Positions 6,685-6,771 of a DNA stretch of 6,771 nucleotides are shown one piece after another; position 1 is the first letter of the stretch; each line of letters opens with the position of its first letter. The stretch is from positions 1 to 6,771 of the forward strand of contig JAEVZQ010000481.1 in assembly GCA_023392135.1 (NCBI GenBank), read 5' to 3'. Made by a program: the position numbers and the translations under genes. The notes under the pieces were generated by a model. That model ran no database searches, was not told the DNA's origin, and worked only from the letters and a program-made list of their open reading frames with translations. Source of the DNA: Pseudomonadota bacterium (GTDB taxonomy: Bacteria > Pseudomonadota > Alphaproteobacteria > Rhizobiales > Hyphomicrobiaceae).

Positions 6685-6771
6685 ATTGGGCGCCGGGCAT
6701 CGCAATTGCATGCCTGACGGTCACGCTTGCGGCCTGCGATAACATGGCCAACCAGCCGAATCTCAGAGGAT
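6681..6771 (+). CDS. actE: Alternative Complex III subunit ActE, lipoprotein N-terminus (cut by window edge)
   Basis: Only 30 codons are visible. They start at GTG 6681, which overlaps the actD stop by 4 nt (GTGA) and has a strong SD GAGGAGG (6667-6673) 7 nt upstream. The product begins MNWAPGIAIACLTVTLAAC, a lipoprotein signal peptide with lipobox LAAC and acylated Cys19. CDNMANQP follows, resembling the Cys-Xaa2-Met-Xaa2-Gln-Pro start of mature ActE. In known complexes ActE is a lipid-anchored monoheme cytochrome c; its CXXCH would lie beyond the right edge and cannot be confirmed here. The call rests on the signal, the motif and the gene order. Confidence 0.75.
   Translation, partial: MNWAPGIAIACLTVTLAACDNMANQPNLRG

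Overview
The window looks like a high-GC bacterial chromosome or large plasmid. GC-rich third codon positions, good Shine-Dalgarno (SD) sites and GTG starts are consistent with a proteobacterium. The alphaproteobacterial (rhizobial-type) order is my guess from overall style; nothing in the window proves it.

Layout. Positions 1-698 (minus strand) hold the N-terminal half of an FtsH-type membrane AAA+ protease, cut by the window edge. Positions 699-1183 are a 485-bp divergent intergenic region with several small inverted repeats and one candidate ECF-type promoter, but no gene I can identify. From 1184 to the right edge, plus strand, runs the first part of an Alternative Complex III (ACIII) operon: actA (pentaheme cytochrome c), actB (large Fe-S protein with a cofactor-free molybdopterin-enzyme-like domain), actC (NrfD-like quinol-binding membrane subunit), actD (DUF3341-type two-helix membrane subunit) and the first 30 codons of actE (lipoprotein). 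The genes are tightly packed. actA/actB, actC/actD and actD/actE each overlap by 4 nt, and actB/actC are 19 nt apart.

How they work together. By family knowledge, ACIII replaces the bc1 complex. Quinol is oxidised at ActC, electrons pass through the ActB iron-sulfur clusters to the hemes of ActA and ActE, and then to a periplasmic carrier or directly to a terminal oxidase. The cofactor ligands are present: five CXXCH motifs in ActA, and 15 cluster cysteines in ActB, enough for three [4Fe-4S] and one [3Fe-4S].

The main anomaly is in actC. An in-frame amber codon (TAG, 5234-5236) replaces codon 150, while the reading frame on both sides is otherwise intact and conserved. The stop falls between the predicted quinol-site residues His136 and Asp166, and an in-frame ATG lies 6 nt further on. 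Either this is a sequencing error or a fresh nonsense mutation that disables the complex, or the subunit is made by readthrough or as two polypeptides. A second point of interest is a hairpin that covers the actA SD site.
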